64,000 nt of DNA, taken from positions 62,001 through 126,000 of the forward strand of contig CAKUJD010000001.1 of assembly GCA_934661195.1 (NCBI GenBank), written 5' to 3'. The position numbers and the translations under genes were made by a program. Position 1 is the first letter of the stretch; every line of letters starts with the position of its first letter. Positions 1 through 8,396 of the stretch are shown here, one piece after another. Source of the DNA: an uncultured Muribaculaceae bacterium. GTDB lineage: Bacteria > Bacteroidota > Bacteroidia > Bacteroidales > Muribaculaceae. Under the pieces are notes generated by a model. It was not told the DNA's origin and ran no database searches. It saw only the letters and a list, made by a program, of their open reading frames with translations.

Positions 1-1
1 C

Positions 2-151
2 AGCCCGTCGGGACGCCTTCTGGGCCGCAATGCGGCGCAAGAGCTGAGTGCGCTCACTCCCCTGTGCGTGTCTGGCATTCCAAGCGGAGTGGCGATTGTA
101 AAAGTTAACACATCATCATCGAGCCACACCATTAAGGTGGTGGCCCGGTGA
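2..151 (+). CDS. 3' end of a secreted or cell-surface protein (5' end outside the window)
   Basis: An open frame enters from the left edge and stops with TGA at 149-151, giving about 49 residues. The tail reads like the last beta-strands of a Bacteroidetes C-terminal sorting domain: a Ser-Gly-Arg turn, a Gly-hydrophobic-Ser-Gly segment followed by alternating hydrophobics (VAIVKVN), then a short basic end (IKVVAR). The two M6 proteases in this window end in a similar way. The catalytic or binding part lies outside the window, so the protein's function cannot be stated. A strong terminator follows directly. Confidence 0.55.
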   Translation, partial: SPSGRLLGRNAAQELSALTPLCVSGIPSGVAIVKVNTSSSSHTIKVVAR

Positions 152-176
152 GCCAATGCAATAGTATTGAAAATGT

Positions 177-224
177 GGCAAAGCCGCACTGGCCCTTTGG
201 CCGGTGTGGCTTTGCCATGTTTTT
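177..224. terminator. Intrinsic terminator, probably bidirectional
   Basis: An 18-bp stem (177-194 with 199-216, two G-T pairs) closes a CTTT loop and is followed by a T-rich run at 219-224. It lies between the rightward partial gene and the 3' end of the leftward hypothetical gene, so it can serve both. Confidence 0.8.
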
Positions 225-236
225 ATGTATATGCCG

Positions 237-1127
237 TTAGGACCCAATGGAGGATACGGTGCCGTCGGGGGCCATGTGGCAGAAGTGGGTCGTGACCTTT
301 ACACTGCTGGATATCTCGCCGGCGTCTTCCAGCTCGAACGACATGATTTGGTCTGAATCCCAACTGTTTTCTTTGCTGTAGTTGTAGAAAATCGCATTGG
401 CCATCTCCTCGCTGACTGCCCAATGCTCTGACCCGTATTTCCACATTTTACCCTCGTAGCGGCCAAAGGTGCATGGGTGGGCGTGCATGTTCGGAATAGC
501 GCTCTGCAGAATAAACATCCTTTCGGGATCGAATTCGCCTTCTACGTCGAGCCGTGCCATAAGCGCGCTGACTGAGGTCTCACACGACACGGCACAGTCG
601 CCCAATGGCGGCTGCGATATTTTGTCCAAGCACATAGCGTAATCCAATTTATCGTCCATCTGCATCCACTGTTTGACTTTGTCTAAAAGACTGGCGCAGA
701 AGTTGGTGCGTGATGTGACATTGGCTGGCTCGCCCCATATGCTTGATATTATGTGCTGGTCAACATTGCGCTGGCCGACCTCATACAGAGGCTTTTTGCT
801 GTCGGGGCTGCTGAGCACGCTGATGCCGGCCGCGCAGCAGCCACCATATATATACCTCGATGGGCTTATGAGTTGAAATGAGCGTGGCCTGTCCACAAAT
901 CCCAAGCGGCCAAGTTCAGCGTTGGTGAGTCCTTTGCCGTCACGCTGCTCAAGGTTGAGATTTTGGAGCTTGAATGTGCTTTTGGCTACATTCACATCTA
1001 TCCATGTGCTTCGCAGAAACAAATACACGTAATATCTGTTGATCATAACCGTGAGTATGATGCCCGAAAGGGCGTGCAAACAAAAAAGCACCATCCGCAT
1101 AGTGATTGGGAATGGTGCAATATGCAT
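237..1127 (-). CDS. Hypothetical protein with one N-terminal membrane segment
   Basis: This 296-residue protein has no family I recognise. Residues about 12-36 form a hydrophobic segment, suggesting a membrane anchor or uncleaved signal, followed by a mostly polar domain with several cysteines. The first ATG lies three bases from the 3' end of a tRNA-Glu gene, so initiation at the in-frame Met10 or Met12 is as likely. It is the last unit of a leftward tRNA-Glu/rpsT/tRNA-Glu transcript and may depend on that promoter. A hairpin terminator follows its stop codon. Confidence 0.55.
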   Translation of the reverse strand: MHIAPFPITMRMVLFCLHALSGIILTVMINRYYVYLFLRSTWIDVNVAKSTFKLQNLNLEQRDGKGLTNAELGRLGFVDRPRSFQLISPSRYIYGGCCAAGISVLSSPDSKKPLYEVGQRNVDQHIISSIWGEPANVTSRTNFCASLLDKVKQWMQMDDKLDYAMCLDKISQPPLGDCAVSCETSVSALMARLDVEGEFDPERMFILQSAIPNMHAHPCTFGRYEGKMWKYGSEHWAVSEEMANAIFYNYSKENSWDSDQIMSFELEDAGEISSSVKVTTHFCHMAPDGTVSSIGS

Positions 1128-1129
1128 GG

Positions 1130-1201
1130 TAGCCCATAGCAGAATCGAACTGCTCTTTCAAGAATGAAAATCTTGCGTCCTAACCGATAGACGAATGGGC
1201 C
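1130..1201 (-). tRNA. tRNA-Glu (anticodon TTC), copy 1
   Basis: A 72-nt cloverleaf reads on the minus strand from GGCCCATT to the discriminator A. The anticodon stem CAAGA/TCTTG holds loop TTTTCAT with anticodon TTC (decodes GAA), and the T-arm is AGCAG-TTCGATT-CTGCT. CCA is not fully encoded. It is identical in the visible body to the copy at 1616-1687, with rpsT between them. Confidence 0.95.
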
Positions 1202-1329
1202 ATCATCAGCAACTCTATCGCGCGTACTCCTGCATAAGGGGGTTGCGACACAAGTCGCTGTGTTATCATTTATATATTTATATGGCGTTTCAGAGAAACT
1301 CTGAAGTCAATATCTCTTGGGGCGGCCGA

Positions 1330-1584
1330 TTAAGCCAGCTTGTTGACGTGCTTGGCCAGCTTCGACTTCAGGTTGGAAGCCTTGTTCTTGCTGATCACGT
1401 TCTTGCGGCCCAGCTTGTCGAGCATGGCCGAAACTTTCTTGTACTCCTCAGCGGCAGCGGCCTTGTCGGTCATCTTGCGGAGGTTGCGCACAGCGTTGCG
1501 CATAGTCTTTGCATAATAGCGGTTACGCAGATTTCTCGCCTGTGATTGGCGGATTCTCTTAATAGCTGATTTATGGTTTGCCAT
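1330..1584 (-). CDS. rpsT: 30S ribosomal protein S20
   Basis: The 84-residue, very basic helical protein begins [14 protein letters not shown], the hallmark N-terminus of bacterial S20, and has the usual length. S20 binds 16S rRNA in the body of the small subunit and helps early assembly. The gene lies between two tRNA-Glu genes on the same strand, about 30 bases from the upstream one, so rRNA-binding protein and tRNAs are probably made from one precursor that has to be processed. The promoter candidate is upstream of the distal tRNA, at 1718-1747. Confidence 0.97.
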   Translation of the reverse strand: MANHKSAIKRIRQSQARNLRNRYYAKTMRNAVRNLRKMTDKAAAAEEYKKVSAMLDKLGRKNVISKNKASNLKSKLAKHVNKLA

Positions 1585-1615
1585 ATTTTCTTTGTTATAT
1601 TTTTAATAATTTTGG

Positions 1616-1687
1616 TAGCCCATAGCAGAATCGAACTGCTCTTTCAAGAATGAAAATCTTGCGTCCTAACCGATAGACGAATGGGCC
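1616..1687 (-). tRNA. tRNA-Glu (anticodon TTC), copy 2
   Basis: Same 72-nt cloverleaf as the copy at 1130-1201, with TTC in a seven-base anticodon loop and a matching acceptor stem (GGCCCAT with ATGGGCT). It is promoter-proximal in the leftward unit, about 30 bases after the predicted start site and upstream of rpsT. Confidence 0.95.
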
Positions 1688-1717
1688 TCGAAAAAAGTGC
1701 CGCTACAAAAGCGACTG

Positions 1718-1747
1718 CAAATATAGAAAGGATTTTTCATTCCGCAA
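1718..1747 (-). promoter_or_regulatory. Bacteroidetes-type promoter of the tRNA-Glu/rpsT unit
   Basis: On the minus strand the -7 box TATATTTG is at 1725-1718, and a TTG is at 1747-1745, 19 bases away. This matches the Bacteroidetes TTG/TAnnTTTG architecture. The start site would be near 1712. Confidence 0.65.
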
Positions 1748-1860
1748 AATTTAAGGCGGTGAAAACGTGATTTATAGCCACAAAAAGGCGTTTGCATTGG
1801 CTTTTTTCGGGAAAATAGTGCTAAATTAGCAGTTTCAATGAAAACAGTGACTCTCACACT

Positions 1861-2589
1861 ATGCGCGACAAACTTCATGGAATAGTGCTTGGCACCGTGC
1901 GCTGCACCGACCGCACCAGCATTGTGCGCATCTACACCGACCGACGCGGCCTCATGGCGTTTGTGTCACCGCAGTCGGCCACGGCTGCCGCGCGCATGCG
2001 CCAGGCCATGCTCATGCCGCTGTCGCTTGTCGAGTTTGAGGCTACAGGGCGGCCAGGCAGCGACTTGTGCCGCTTTCATGACCTGCGCCGAGCCTACCCC
2101 GTGCACGACCTGTATTGCGACCCCGTGAAAAACGCCGTGGCCATGTTCATAACCGAGGTGCTGACGCACAGCATTCAGGAATATGAGGAAAACGCTGCGC
2201 TGTATGCCTACATAGCCACTTCGGTGCAGTTGCTGGAGTGCCTACGCCGAGGCGTGGCCAACTTCCACATCTGCTTCCTCTACGGCCTGGGGCGCCTCAT
2301 GGGCATCGAGCCCGACACACGCGGCTACCGCGACGGATACTGGTTCGACATGGCCGGGGGCACCTTTGCCCCCTCGCCACGAGCCGGTGGGCGCTGGCTG
2401 CCTCCTGACGAGGCTCGTGTGGCCTACAGGCTGAGCCGCATGACGTTTGCCAACATGCACCGTTTCCGCTTTGGCCATGCCGACCGCGCCGCGGTGCTCG
2501 AACACATCATTGCCTACTACCGCATGCACAACGCCTCGCTGGGCACGCTCAAGTCGCTCGATGTGCTAAAGCAGGTGTTCGCACAATGA
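1861..2589 (+). CDS. recO: DNA repair protein RecO
   Basis: At 242 residues this has the usual RecO length. The N-terminal OB-fold region carries the family pattern in which the early strands read GIVLGTVRCTDRTSIVRIYT, followed by a helical domain with the cysteine-poor form seen in Bacteroidetes. RecO anneals SSB-coated single strands and, with RecR, loads RecA at gaps. The gene stands alone between the leftward tRNA/rpsT unit and lolD, which has its own promoter. The ATG at 1861 is the first in frame after an AT-rich leader. Confidence 0.9.
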   Translation: MRDKLHGIVLGTVRCTDRTSIVRIYTDRRGLMAFVSPQSATAAARMRQAMLMPLSLVEFEATGRPGSDLCRFHDLRRAYPVHDLYCDPVKNAVAMFITEVLTHSIQEYEENAALYAYIATSVQLLECLRRGVANFHICFLYGLGRLMGIEPDTRGYRDGYWFDMAGGTFAPSPRAGGRWLPPDEARVAYRLSRMTFANMHRFRFGHADRAAVLEHIIAYYRMHNASLGTLKSLDVLKQVFAQ

Positions 2590-2655
2590 CTGCGATGCCG
2601 GGCCGGTTGTGAAGGGGTGCCGCCTGCCTTTGCTCCACAATCGCGGCCCAAAAAT

Positions 2656-2686
2656 TTGTGGCTGCGGCCTATTTGTAATATCTTTG
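2656..2686 (+). promoter_or_regulatory. Promoter of lolD and the NigD-like gene
   Basis: TTG at 2656-2658 and TATCTTTG at 2679-2686 are separated by 20 bases, a good match to the Bacteroidetes consensus. The leader to the lolD ATG would be about 60 bases. Confidence 0.7.
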
Positions 2687-2748
2687 TATATGCCTTAGGG
2701 CCTGGGCGGCTTGCCGCCCGTTGAAGTGATAAAATCAATTTGCTAAAC

Positions 2749-3420
2749 ATGATTGAAGCAAAAAACATAGTCAAGCGTTACGGCAGCCTTGAGGTGCTGC
2801 GCGATGTGAGCGTAAGCATCAGCGAGGGCGAGATTGTGAGCGTGGTTGGTCCCAGCGGAGCCGGCAAGACCACCCTGCTGCAGATCATAGGCACGCTCGA
2901 CCGCCCGCAAAGCGGCAGCGTGCTCTATGACGGCACCGATGTGCTCCAGCTCAAGGGCCGCGCCCTGGCGCACTTCCGCAACCGCAACATAGGCTTCGTG
3001 TTTCAGTTCCACCAGCTGCTGCCCGAGTTTACAACGCTCGAGAATGTGGCCATCCCTGCCCTGATAGGCGGCGAAAGCCGCGACGAGGCCTATGGCCGCG
3101 CCCGCAAGCTGCTTGAGTTCATGAAGCTCGACAGCCGCCTCGACCACAAGCCGGCGCAGCTGTCGGGCGGCGAGAGGCAGCGCGTGGCGGTGGCCCGCGC
3201 GCTGGTCAACAAGCCGCGTGTGGTGCTTGCCGACGAGCCTTCGGGCAGCCTCGACACCGCCAACCGGCAGGAACTGCACCGCCTCTTCTTCCGCTTGCGC
3301 GATGAAATGGGACAGACGTTTGTGATTGTAACCCACGACGAGAGCCTGGCGCGCGACACCGACCGTGTGTTGCACATGCGCGATGGCCAAATTGTGGATG
3401 AAACCGGCGGCACCATATGA
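2749..3420 (+). CDS. lolD: Lipoprotein-export ABC transporter ATP-binding protein, LolD-like
   Basis: A 223-residue ABC ATPase of the MacB/LolD type. Walker A GPSGAGKT is at residues 34-41, signature LSGGE at 138-142 and Walker B aspartate/glutamate at 162-163, followed by SGSLD and a switch histidine in VTHDE. LolD powers release of lipoproteins from the inner membrane with LolC/E, which are not in this window. The ATG at 2749 is preferred to an in-frame TTG nine bases upstream. Its stop overlaps the start of the next gene (ATGA), so the two are translationally coupled. A cell-division FtsE or a MacB-type role cannot be excluded. Confidence 0.85.
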   Translation: MIEAKNIVKRYGSLEVLRDVSVSISEGEIVSVVGPSGAGKTTLLQIIGTLDRPQSGSVLYDGTDVLQLKGRALAHFRNRNIGFVFQFHQLLPEFTTLENVAIPALIGGESRDEAYGRARKLLEFMKLDSRLDHKPAQLSGGERQRVAVARALVNKPRVVLADEPSGSLDTANRQELHRLFFRLRDEMGQTFVIVTHDESLARDTDRVLHMRDGQIVDETGGTI

Positions 3421-4121
3421 ATGCAAAGTCATGGCATAGCACACTTTTGCGCATGGCCATGCGGCTGGCGGCGTTTGTGCTCGCATTGGGCATGGCCGGC
3501 TGCGGCGACGGCTACGACCCCTCGCTCGACACGCTGGGCGACTTCAGGCTCGATGTGGTAACCTGCAAGGGACTTGACGGCGGCACAGTGGCGTTTGAGT
3601 ATCTGGGCCGTGGCGACTCGACAGCCGTGCAGCTGCAATCGTCGCTCACGGCACTGCCACAGGGCGTAAAGGTCGGCGACCGCGTGCTGCTGCGCTACAG
3701 CTTCAGGCAGCTGCAGGGCCAGGCTGGAGAGCCGCGCCCCATCAGCACCTACCGCTGCACACGCATTGTGACCGACACCGTGCGCCTTGCCACCGGCCCA
3801 GATGCCCAGAGGCACCGCAGCATTAAGCTGCGCAGCCTGTGGCGCACGGGGCCATACATCAACCTGCGCTGCGAGGTGGAGCACGCCAGCCTGCACCGGC
3901 TGTCCCTGCTTGCCGACCGCGCCACGCTTGGCGCCGACACCGTGGTGTGCCACCTGGTGCACGACTTGGCAGGCACCGACACCGCCTATTACTGGCGCGA
4001 CTGCTATGGCTCGTTTTTTGCAAGTAATATCACTGGCCGCCCCTCGTGCCGTGTGCTTAGGGTGGCCGTAAACGACGAGGTGAAGCCCTCGGTGAAGTTC
4101 TATGACTTCAAAATAAAGTAG
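3417..4121 (+). CDS. NigD-like outer-membrane lipoprotein
   Basis: A 234-residue protein with a signal peptide ending in a lipobox (LGMAG-Cys29), so probably a lipoprotein. The mature part is beta-rich: an OB-like first half containing [11 protein letters not shown] and a second half rich in polar strands, as in the Bacteroidales NigD-like family whose function is poorly defined. The start ATG overlaps the lolD stop by four bases, which ties a lipoprotein to a lipoprotein-sorting ATPase. Family assignment is by overall pattern and is moderately certain. Confidence 0.65.
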   Translation: MNAKSWHSTLLRMAMRLAAFVLALGMAGCGDGYDPSLDTLGDFRLDVVTCKGLDGGTVAFEYLGRGDSTAVQLQSSLTALPQGVKVGDRVLLRYSFRQLQGQAGEPRPISTYRCTRIVTDTVRLATGPDAQRHRSIKLRSLWRTGPYINLRCEVEHASLHRLSLLADRATLGADTVVCHLVHDLAGTDTAYYWRDCYGSFFASNITGRPSCRVLRVAVNDEVKPSVKFYDFKIK

Positions 4122-4161
4122 TTAACTGAATTATTAATTAAAAACTAAAAACTTTACAACA

Positions 4162-4488
4162 ATGGCAAACGAAGAAAAAAACAATCAGGGACAACAGATA
4201 CAAATTGAAGTGCCTCAGGAAGAAATGCAGGGCAAGTATGCCAATTTGGCCGTAATCACCCACGGACCCAACGACTTCTTCCTCGACATGATTCTGCTTG
4301 CCCCCAACACACCCAAGGCTCGTGTGCAGAGCCGTGTGATTATGACTCCCGAGAACGCCAAGCAGCTGCTGTATGCCCTCAAGCAAAACATCGACCAGTA
4401 TGAGATGACATTCGGCGAAATCCAGCAGCGCACTCCCGGCAGCGGCAACGGCCCCATCAATTTCCCCACCCCCAAGGGTCAGGCCTAA
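4162..4488 (+). CDS. DUF3467 family protein
   Basis: This 108-residue soluble protein has the DUF3467 layout: a polar, Gln-rich start, the segment YANLAVITHGPNDFFLDM, then a helix with ENAKQLLYALKQNIDQYE. The tail is Gly/Pro-rich. It lacks a signal peptide and membrane segment. The biochemical function of the family is unknown to me; genes of this family are common in Bacteroidetes. It is followed by a clear hairpin terminator, so it is a short transcription unit that may begin in the AT-rich stretch at 4122-4161. Confidence 0.8.
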   Translation: MANEEKNNQGQQIQIEVPQEEMQGKYANLAVITHGPNDFFLDMILLAPNTPKARVQSRVIMTPENAKQLLYALKQNIDQYEMTFGEIQQRTPGSGNGPINFPTPKGQA

Positions 4489-4511
4489 AAACGCGATAAA
4501 GGCAAAAAAAC

Positions 4512-4548
4512 GCCAGCGGCTCATCTGTATGCATGCCGCTGGCTTTTT
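4512..4548 (+). terminator. Intrinsic terminator after the DUF3467 gene
   Basis: A perfect 9-bp stem (GCCAGCGGC at 4512-4520, GCCGCTGGC at 4535-4543) is followed by five Ts. Confidence 0.85.
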
Positions 4549-4577
4549 GAACAACAACATACTTAGAGAGACAGTTT

Positions 4578-6053
4578 ATGCAACATCCACTTTTCATCTA
4601 CAACACGCTCACACGCAAGAAGGAGCAGTTCGTGCCGCTCAACGAGCCGTTTGTGGGCATGTATGTGTGCGGCCCCACGGTATATGGCGACCCGCACCTG
4701 GGTCACACGCGCCCGGCAATCACTTTCGACGTCCTGTTCCGCTACCTTAAGCATCTGGGCTATAAGGTGCGTTATGTGCGCAACATCACCGATGTTGGCC
4801 ACCTTGAGCATGATGCCGATGAGGGTGACGACAAAATCGAGAAGAAGGCACGCCTTGAGCAGCTCGAGCCCATGGAGGTGGCGCAGTTCTACACCAACCG
4901 CTACCACGATGCCATGGCCGCACTCAACGTGCTGCCGCCCAGCATCGAGCCGCACGCCACGGGCCACATCATCGAGCAGGAGCAGCTGGTGAGCGAAATC
5001 CTGAAAAACGGATATGCCTATGTGAGCAACGGCAGCGTGTATTTCGACATCGAGAAGTATAACCGCGACCACCATTACGGCGTGCTATCGGGCCGCAACC
5101 TCGACGACGTGATCAACGCCAGCCGCAAACTCGACGGCGTGGGAGAGAAGCATAACCAGGCCGACTTCGCACTGTGGAAAAAGGCGCAGCCCGAGCACAT
5201 AATGCGCTGGCCGTCGCCGTGGAGCGACGGCTTCCCTGGCTGGCACTGCGAGTGCACGGCCATGGGACGCAAATATCTGGGCAAGCACTTCGATATTCAC
5301 GGCGGCGGCATGGACCTTGTGTTCCCCCACCACGAGTGCGAAATCGCGCAGGCTGTGGCCAGCCAGGGCGACCAGATGGTGCACTACTGGATGCACAACA
5401 ACATGATCACCATCAACGGTCAGAAGATGGGCAAGTCGCTGGGCAACTTCATCACGCTCGAGCAGTTCTTCACGGGCAACCACCCGCTGCTCGACCAGCC
5501 GTATTCGGCCATGACCATACGCTTCTTCATCCTGCAGGCCCACTACCGCGGCACGGTTGACTTCAGCAACGAGGCTCTGAAAGCCGCCGAAAAGGCCTAC
5601 GAGCGCATCATGGACGGCTGGCACCGCCTGCTCGACCTCAAGGCAGCCGACTCAACCACGGCCAAGCTCGAGAACTACCGCGAGCGCTGCGCCGAGGCGA
5701 TGAACGACGACCTGAATACGCCCATTGTGATCGCCACGCTGTTTGACGCCTGCAAGGTGATCAACCAGGTGAACGACGGCCATGCCACTCTGTCGCAGGC
5801 CGACATCGACGAACTGAAGGATGTGTTCAAGACCTATCTGTTCGACATTCTTGGTGTTCGCGACGACTCGGCCGGCGGCGACAGCGTGAATCTGGAGCCT
5901 TACCAGAAGGCAGTGGACCTGCTGCTGAATTTGCGCAAAAACGCCAAGGCCAACAAGGACTGGGCCACAAGCGACCTGATTCGCAACGAGCTCGCCAGCT
6001 ATGGCTTTGATGTGAAAGACACCAAAGACGGCTTTGAGTGGAAAGTGAAGTAA
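4578..6053 (+). CDS. cysS: Cysteinyl-tRNA synthetase
   Basis: A 491-residue class I synthetase that charges tRNA-Cys. The ATP-binding HIGH-type motif is HLGH at 40-43 and the KMSKS-type motif is KMGKS at 283-287. The zinc site that selects cysteine is present: Cys31 in YVCGPTVY, Cys226 in GWHCEC, and His251/Glu255 in PHHECE. C-terminal helical anticodon-binding domain is complete. KMGKS instead of KMSKS is a mild variation. The gene is monocistronic, bounded by terminators on both sides, and faces the exported FKBP gene. Confidence 0.97.
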   Translation: MQHPLFIYNTLTRKKEQFVPLNEPFVGMYVCGPTVYGDPHLGHTRPAITFDVLFRYLKHLGYKVRYVRNITDVGHLEHDADEGDDKIEKKARLEQLEPMEVAQFYTNRYHDAMAALNVLPPSIEPHATGHIIEQEQLVSEILKNGYAYVSNGSVYFDIEKYNRDHHYGVLSGRNLDDVINASRKLDGVGEKHNQADFALWKKAQPEHIMRWPSPWSDGFPGWHCECTAMGRKYLGKHFDIHGGGMDLVFPHHECEIAQAVASQGDQMVHYWMHNNMITINGQKMGKSLGNFITLEQFFTGNHPLLDQPYSAMTIRFFILQAHYRGTVDFSNEALKAAEKAYERIMDGWHRLLDLKAADSTTAKLENYRERCAEAMNDDLNTPIVIATLFDACKVINQVNDGHATLSQADIDELKDVFKTYLFDILGVRDDSAGGDSVNLEPYQKAVDLLLNLRKNAKANKDWATSDLIRNELASYGFDVKDTKDGFEWKVK

Positions 6054-6087
6054 CGCAGGGCTAACCCTTTGAGTCAAAATAAAAACG

Positions 6088-6123
6088 CAGGGGCGGTGAA
6101 CCGTTAAGGTTTCACCGCCCCTG
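6088..6123. terminator. Bidirectional terminator between cysS and an FKBP gene
   Basis: CAGGGGCGGTGAA...TTCACCGCCCCTG forms a 13-bp stem with a small bulge near the loop. An A-run precedes it (T-run for the leftward gene) and a T-containing tail follows, between two convergent genes. Confidence 0.8.
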
Positions 6124-6157
6124 ACTTTATTGTGTTTGCGCTTTGGGCAAATTTGCG

Positions 6158-7105
6158 TTATTTGTTTGCTTTGTCGGCTTCGGGTTTGGCCTCGGGCTTC
6201 TTGGCGGGCTCGGGTGTTTCGATGTCGAACACCAGAGTCTCGTTGGGGCCAATCACGCCTTGGCCGCCGCCACGCAGGCCGTAGGCCAGCTCGGCGGGAA
6301 TGATGGCGCGCAGCTTGCAGCCGGGGTTCATGAGCATCAGGGCCTCTTTGAAGCCTGGCACAAAGTTGCTGATGCCCATTTCGGTGCCCTCGCCGTTTTC
6401 GTCAAATGTGCTGCCGTCGATGTGCGTGCCCTTGTACTTGATTTTCACCACATCGGTGGCCTTGAAGCTTTCGCCCTTGCCAGGAGTCACCACTTTATAC
6501 ACGAGTCCGCTTGCGGTGCGGCGGTAGGCCTTGTCGGTCTTCAGCGCGTTTTGCGCAAATTCGGCGCCGGCCTTCTTGTTGGCTGCTGCTTGCGGGTCGT
6601 TTTCGCGGGCCAGCTGCTCGGTGGCGTTCATCAGTTGGGTCACTTTTTCGTTGAGGCCCTTAAGTTCGGCTTCGCTCATCACCTTGGTGTCGGCCAGCGT
6701 GTTGCCCAGCTCGCGGGCAAACTCGGTGGTGTTGAGGTTGATTTTCTGCTTGCTCTTCATCTGTATTTGCGTGCGCAGCACCTCAAGGCCGAATGCCAGG
6801 CCGTCGAGGAAGTCGGTGTTGCTGGTGTCGTTTTTCATCACCACGGCAAAACCCTCTTTAAACTTGTCCTTCGATGTGGCGCCTTTGCGCTGCTCAAACA
6901 TCTTGTTGATCGATGCGCCATAGATGCGTGCCAGCTGGCGGCTGAGCGAGTCTTCGGCCTCCTTCACGGTGATTTTGGGCTCTTCGGCCTTGATGGCGGT
7001 CACTACGGGCTTGTGGCTTGTCGCAGCCTTGGGCTTCTTGGCCTGTGCCGCGCTGCCGCCCAGCATGGCGGCAATCGCAAGTGCTAATACTGTCTTCTTG
7101 TTCAT
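6158..7105 (-). CDS. Exported FKBP-type peptidyl-prolyl isomerase
   Basis: A 315-residue protein with a cleavable signal peptide (about residues 1-22, AAQA cleavage region), an N-terminal helical dimerisation domain like FkpA/Mip (about 45-195), and a C-terminal FKBP domain (about 200-300) with VKIKYKG, FDENGEG, VPGFKEAL and IPAELAYG. The tail is Lys/Glu/Pro-rich. It would catalyse prolyl isomerisation or chaperone proteins in the periplasm. It begins 44 bases after sufS on the same strand with no terminator between them, so it may be the last cistron of the suf operon. Confidence 0.9.
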   Translation of the reverse strand: MNKKTVLALAIAAMLGGSAAQAKKPKAATSHKPVVTAIKAEEPKITVKEAEDSLSRQLARIYGASINKMFEQRKGATSKDKFKEGFAVVMKNDTSNTDFLDGLAFGLEVLRTQIQMKSKQKINLNTTEFARELGNTLADTKVMSEAELKGLNEKVTQLMNATEQLARENDPQAAANKKAGAEFAQNALKTDKAYRRTASGLVYKVVTPGKGESFKATDVVKIKYKGTHIDGSTFDENGEGTEMGISNFVPGFKEALMLMNPGCKLRAIIPAELAYGLRGGGQGVIGPNETLVFDIETPEPAKKPEAKPEADKANK

Positions 7106-7149
7106 TTTATGTCGTTTGTTAATGTTTTGCTAATTAAAATCATTCTTTG

Positions 7150-8367
7150 TTATCGGAACATGGCTGCCACGCGCTTCACGGCTGCCGTGAAGCGCTGCAC
7201 CTCGTCGAGAGTGTTGTAGACGGCAAATGAGGCGCGCACCATGCCTGTCACTCCAAAGCGGTCCATAAGCGGTTGCGCGCAGTGGTGGCCGGTGCGCACG
7301 GCTATGCCCAGCTTGTCGAGCAGCGTGCCCAGGTCGTAGCTGTTGATGTCGCCCACGTTGAACGACACCACCGCGCCCTTTTGCGGCGCTGTGCCGTAGA
7401 TGCGCATCCCCTCCACCTCCATCAGGCCGCTGGTGGCAGCCTTTAGCAATTCTTGCTCATGGGCCTCGATGTTGCCTATGCCCAGCGAGTTGATGTAGTC
7501 GATGGCGGCGCCGAATGCCGCTATGCCCACGTAATCGGGCGTGCCTGCCTCGAACTTAAATGGCAGTTCGGCAAATGTGGTCTGCCTCCACGACACGTTG
7601 CCTATCATCTCGCCGCCACCCTGGTATGGGGCCATAGTGTTGAGCCAGTGTTTTTTGCCATACAGCACGCCCACACCCGTTGGGCCATACATCTTGTGGC
7701 TCGACAGGGCATAGAAGTCGCAGTCGAGGTCTCGCACGTCGACCTTCAGGTGCGGGGCAGCCTGGGCGCCGTCAACCAGCACGGGCACGCCGTGGCGGTG
7801 GGCGGTGGCTATCATCTGCTTTACGGGGTTGATGGTGCCCAGCACATTACTCACATGGGTTATGGCCACGAAGCGGGTGCTCTCGGTGAACATGTCTTCA
7901 TAGGCGTTGAGGTCGAGCTCGCCGCTGTCGGTGACGGGCACCACGCGCAGGCGCACCCGCTTGCGGCGGCCTATCAGCTGCCAGGGCACGATGTTGCTGT
8001 GGTGCTCCATGCCGGTCACTATTATCTCGTCGCCGTTGCACAGCATGTCGCCAAACGACGACGCCACCAGGTTGATGCCCTCGGTGGTGCCGCGGGTGAA
8101 CACCACCTCTTGCGTGGAGGCGGCGTTGATGAAGGCGCGCGCCTTCTCGCGTGAGGCTTCCACGCGGTCGGTGGCCTCCTGCGACAGTGTGTGCACGCCG
8201 CGGTGCACGTTGGCCCGGTGGCGCAGATACATGTCGGTGATGGCGTCGAGCACGCAGCGCGGTGCCTGCGATGTGGCGGCGTTGTCGAGATACACCAGCC
8301 GGTTGCCCTCGATGGTGCGGTCCAGAATGGGGTATTGCTCTCTTATTTCATCAAAGTTGAGTTGCAT
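7150..8367 (-). CDS. sufS: Cysteine desulfurase SufS
   Basis: A 405-residue PLP enzyme that removes sulfur from cysteine for iron-sulphur cluster assembly. The Schiff-base lysine is Lys225 in SSHKMYGP, and the persulfide-forming Cys363 lies in the conserved RTGHHCAQP loop, as expected for group II (SufS/CsdA) desulfurases. No separate SufE or SufU is seen next to it. It is transcribed leftward after sufD, 29 bases downstream, within the suf operon. Confidence 0.96.
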   Translation of the reverse strand: MQLNFDEIREQYPILDRTIEGNRLVYLDNAATSQAPRCVLDAITDMYLRHRANVHRGVHTLSQEATDRVEASREKARAFINAASTQEVVFTRGTTEGINLVASSFGDMLCNGDEIIVTGMEHHSNIVPWQLIGRRKRVRLRVVPVTDSGELDLNAYEDMFTESTRFVAITHVSNVLGTINPVKQMIATAHRHGVPVLVDGAQAAPHLKVDVRDLDCDFYALSSHKMYGPTGVGVLYGKKHWLNTMAPYQGGGEMIGNVSWRQTTFAELPFKFEAGTPDYVGIAAFGAAIDYINSLGIGNIEAHEQELLKAATSGLMEVEGMRIYGTAPQKGAVVSFNVGDINSYDLGTLLDKLGIAVRTGHHCAQPLMDRFGVTGMVRASFAVYNTLDEVQRFTAAVKRVAAMFR

Positions 8368-8396
8368 AATGTAGTTATAGTGTGTCTCCTTTTAAG

